Shown piece by piece: positions 5,767-6,566 of a stretch of DNA of 6,566 bases. Source of the DNA: Bdellovibrionales bacterium. GTDB taxonomy: Bacteria > Bdellovibrionota > Bacteriovoracia > Bacteriovoracales > Bacteriovoracaceae. Made by a program: the position numbers and the translations under genes. Position 1 is the first letter of the stretch. Each line of letters starts with the position of its first letter. The notes under the pieces are model-generated. The model saw only the letters and a list, made by a program, of their open reading frames with translations, searched no databases and was not told the DNA's origin. The DNA lies in assembly GCA_005791855.1 (NCBI GenBank), contig SXUH01000056.1, positions 1 through 6,566 on the forward strand, given 5' to 3'.

Positions 5767-5795
5767 TTGAAACCCCACGGATTATAATTTAAAAT
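5767..5795 (+). promoter_or_regulatory. GH15 promoter, probably leaderless
   Basis: TTGAAA (5767-5772, 5/6) and TAAAAT (5790-5795, 5/6) are separated by exactly 17 bp. The A of ATG 5802 is the seventh base after the -10, the expected transcription start, and no Shine-Dalgarno sequence precedes the gene. A second, perfect TATAAT (5783-5788) on this strand lacks a -35 at suitable spacing and overlaps the minus-strand otsAB -10. Confidence 0.55.
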
Positions 5796-5809
5796 GTGAT
5801 CATGAATAA
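5781..5809 (-). promoter_or_regulatory. otsAB promoter
   Basis: On the minus strand a perfect TATAAT (5786-5781) is preceded at 17 bp by TTATTC (5809-5804), a poor -35 (2/6). Transcription would begin near 5774, leaving a leader of about 23 nt that holds the GGAGG ribosome binding site. The weak -35 suggests dependence on an activator or an alternative sigma factor; that is inference. It overlaps the GH15 promoter on the other strand. Confidence 0.5.
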
Positions 5810-6566
5810 GGCACATCGCTATAATTTAGCTATCACCGGAAATTGTCATTACATCGCTTACGTAGGTCACGACAGCTCAGTGGATTGGATGTGCTGGCCT
5901 TACATGGACTCAAGTTTCGTCTTCGGATCGATCCTTGATAAGGAAAAAGGTGGCTCGTTCAAGATCACTCCGTGCGCGCCCCACACGACGAAGCAGAAAT
6001 ACATCGAGAATACCGCGGTGATCGTAACTTCTTTTTGTTGTGAGGACGGCGAGTTCGACGTCATCGACTTCGCTCCGCGGTTCCAGATCCACGACCGCTA
6101 CCACAAGCCCCTCCAGTTCCTGCGAAAGATTAGACGGGTGAAGGGGCAGCCGCGGATCAAGATCGTCTGCGACCCGCGGGGAGACTACGGCGAACTCACG
6201 CCGGAGGTCTCCGTCGGCTCCAACCACATCAGCTTCACCAACCTCCACTATCCGCTCCGGCTCACGACGAACGCGGCGAAGTCCTACATCGTGGAGAAGC
6301 GAGACTTCACCCTCACCGAGGACATCTACATGGTCCTCTCCGGCGGCTCTCCCTTCGAAGCGTCGCTGAAGGAAACCTTCGAAGAGTTCTTCTACAAGAC
6401 CATCCGCTACTGGCGCTCCTGGGTGAAGGACACGTACATCCCGAACCTGTTCCAGAAGGAGATCATCCGCTCGGCCATCACCATCAAGCTCCACCAGTTC
6501 GAGGACACGGGCGCGATCATCGCCTCCGGGACGACCTCGCTCCCGGAGTACCCGGGGAGCGGCCGG
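5802..6566 (+). CDS. Glycoside hydrolase family 15 protein (glucoamylase/trehalase-like), 3' end missing
   Basis: The first 255 residues are in the window and the frame runs off the right edge. Family members are about 600 residues long. Residues 1-200 are the N-terminal beta-sandwich with GH15 landmarks: ITGNCHYIAYVGHDSSVDWMCWP (11-33), DSSFVFGSILD (36-46) and GGSFKITP (50-57). The (alpha/alpha)6 barrel begins with the helix FQKEIIRSAITIKLHQFEDTGAIIASGTTSLPE-PGSGR (217-255). The cut falls just before the conserved NWDYRYCW segment, so the catalytic glutamates are not visible. GH15 enzymes hydrolyse alpha-glucosidic bonds. Next to otsAB, trehalose breakdown (as in mycobacterial GH15 trehalase) is as likely as glucoamylase activity. 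No signal peptide is present, so it should act in the cytosol. An in-frame GTG at 5796 is an alternative start. A/T-ending codons are common in roughly the first 115 codons, then fade. Confidence 0.93.
   Translation, partial: MNKAHRYNLAITGNCHYIAYVGHDSSVDWMCWPYMDSSFVFGSILDKEKGGSFKITPCAPHTTKQKYIENTAVIVTSFCCEDGEFDVIDFAPRFQIHDRYHKPLQFLRKIRRVKGQPRIKIVCDPRGDYGELTPEVSVGSNHISFTNLHYPLRLTTNAAKSYIVEKRDFTLTEDIYMVLSGGSPFEASLKETFEEFFYKTIRYWRSWVKDTYIPNLFQKEIIRSAITIKLHQFEDTGAIIASGTTSLPEYPGSGR

Noticed and set aside
5764..5777. CRISPR repeat end, since ATTGAAAC resembles the 3' end of many CRISPR repeats
   Set aside because: There is a single occurrence with no spaced repeats nearby, and the site is explained by the promoter region.

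Overview
The window is a GC-rich bacterial chromosomal segment. Genes are densely packed, third codon positions are mostly G or C, and two proteins carry Sec-type signal peptides, which fits a Gram-negative bacterium. The fused OtsA-OtsB enzyme next to a GH15 hydrolase and an MscS channel is an arrangement I associate with several Gram-negative groups. Nothing in the sequence fixes the phylum. No rRNA, tRNA, IS element or CRISPR array is visible, and no gap without a gene exceeds 300 bases.

Left part (1-1421). The first 58 bases hold the N-terminus of a secreted protein read leftward off the window. A 67-bp gap containing an imperfect palindrome separates it from a rightward three-gene operon. 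That operon encodes a 90-residue protein of unknown function, a 65-residue CopZ/HMA-type metal chaperone, and a class I SAM-dependent methyltransferase. The methyltransferase frame is open well upstream of its first ATG (843). The best start is a CTG at 630 behind an AAGGA Shine-Dalgarno sequence, giving 263 residues instead of 192.

Middle (1415-2298). A secreted 260-residue orphan protein with four cysteines is read leftward. It overlaps the methyltransferase stop by 7 bp in tail-to-tail fashion. Its promoter places the likely transcription start on the A of its ATG, so its mRNA may be leaderless.

Right part (2298-6566). This is an osmolyte and osmotic-safety locus. A leftward pair consists of the bifunctional trehalose-6-phosphate synthase/phosphatase (otsAB fusion, 729 residues) and a five-helix MscS-family mechanosensitive channel. 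Diverging from otsAB, and cut by the window end, is a GH15 glucoamylase/trehalase-like hydrolase. The otsAB and GH15 promoters overlap within a 50-bp gap, suggesting that synthesis and breakdown compete for RNA polymerase. The 163-bp otsAB-mscS gap contains nested inverted repeats: a 22-bp outer pair that would bury the mscS start codon in RNA, a perfect 17-bp GC-rich pair, and smaller hairpins. It also contains a 46-codon leader ORF overlapping the mscS start. This leader is the most unusual structure in the window.
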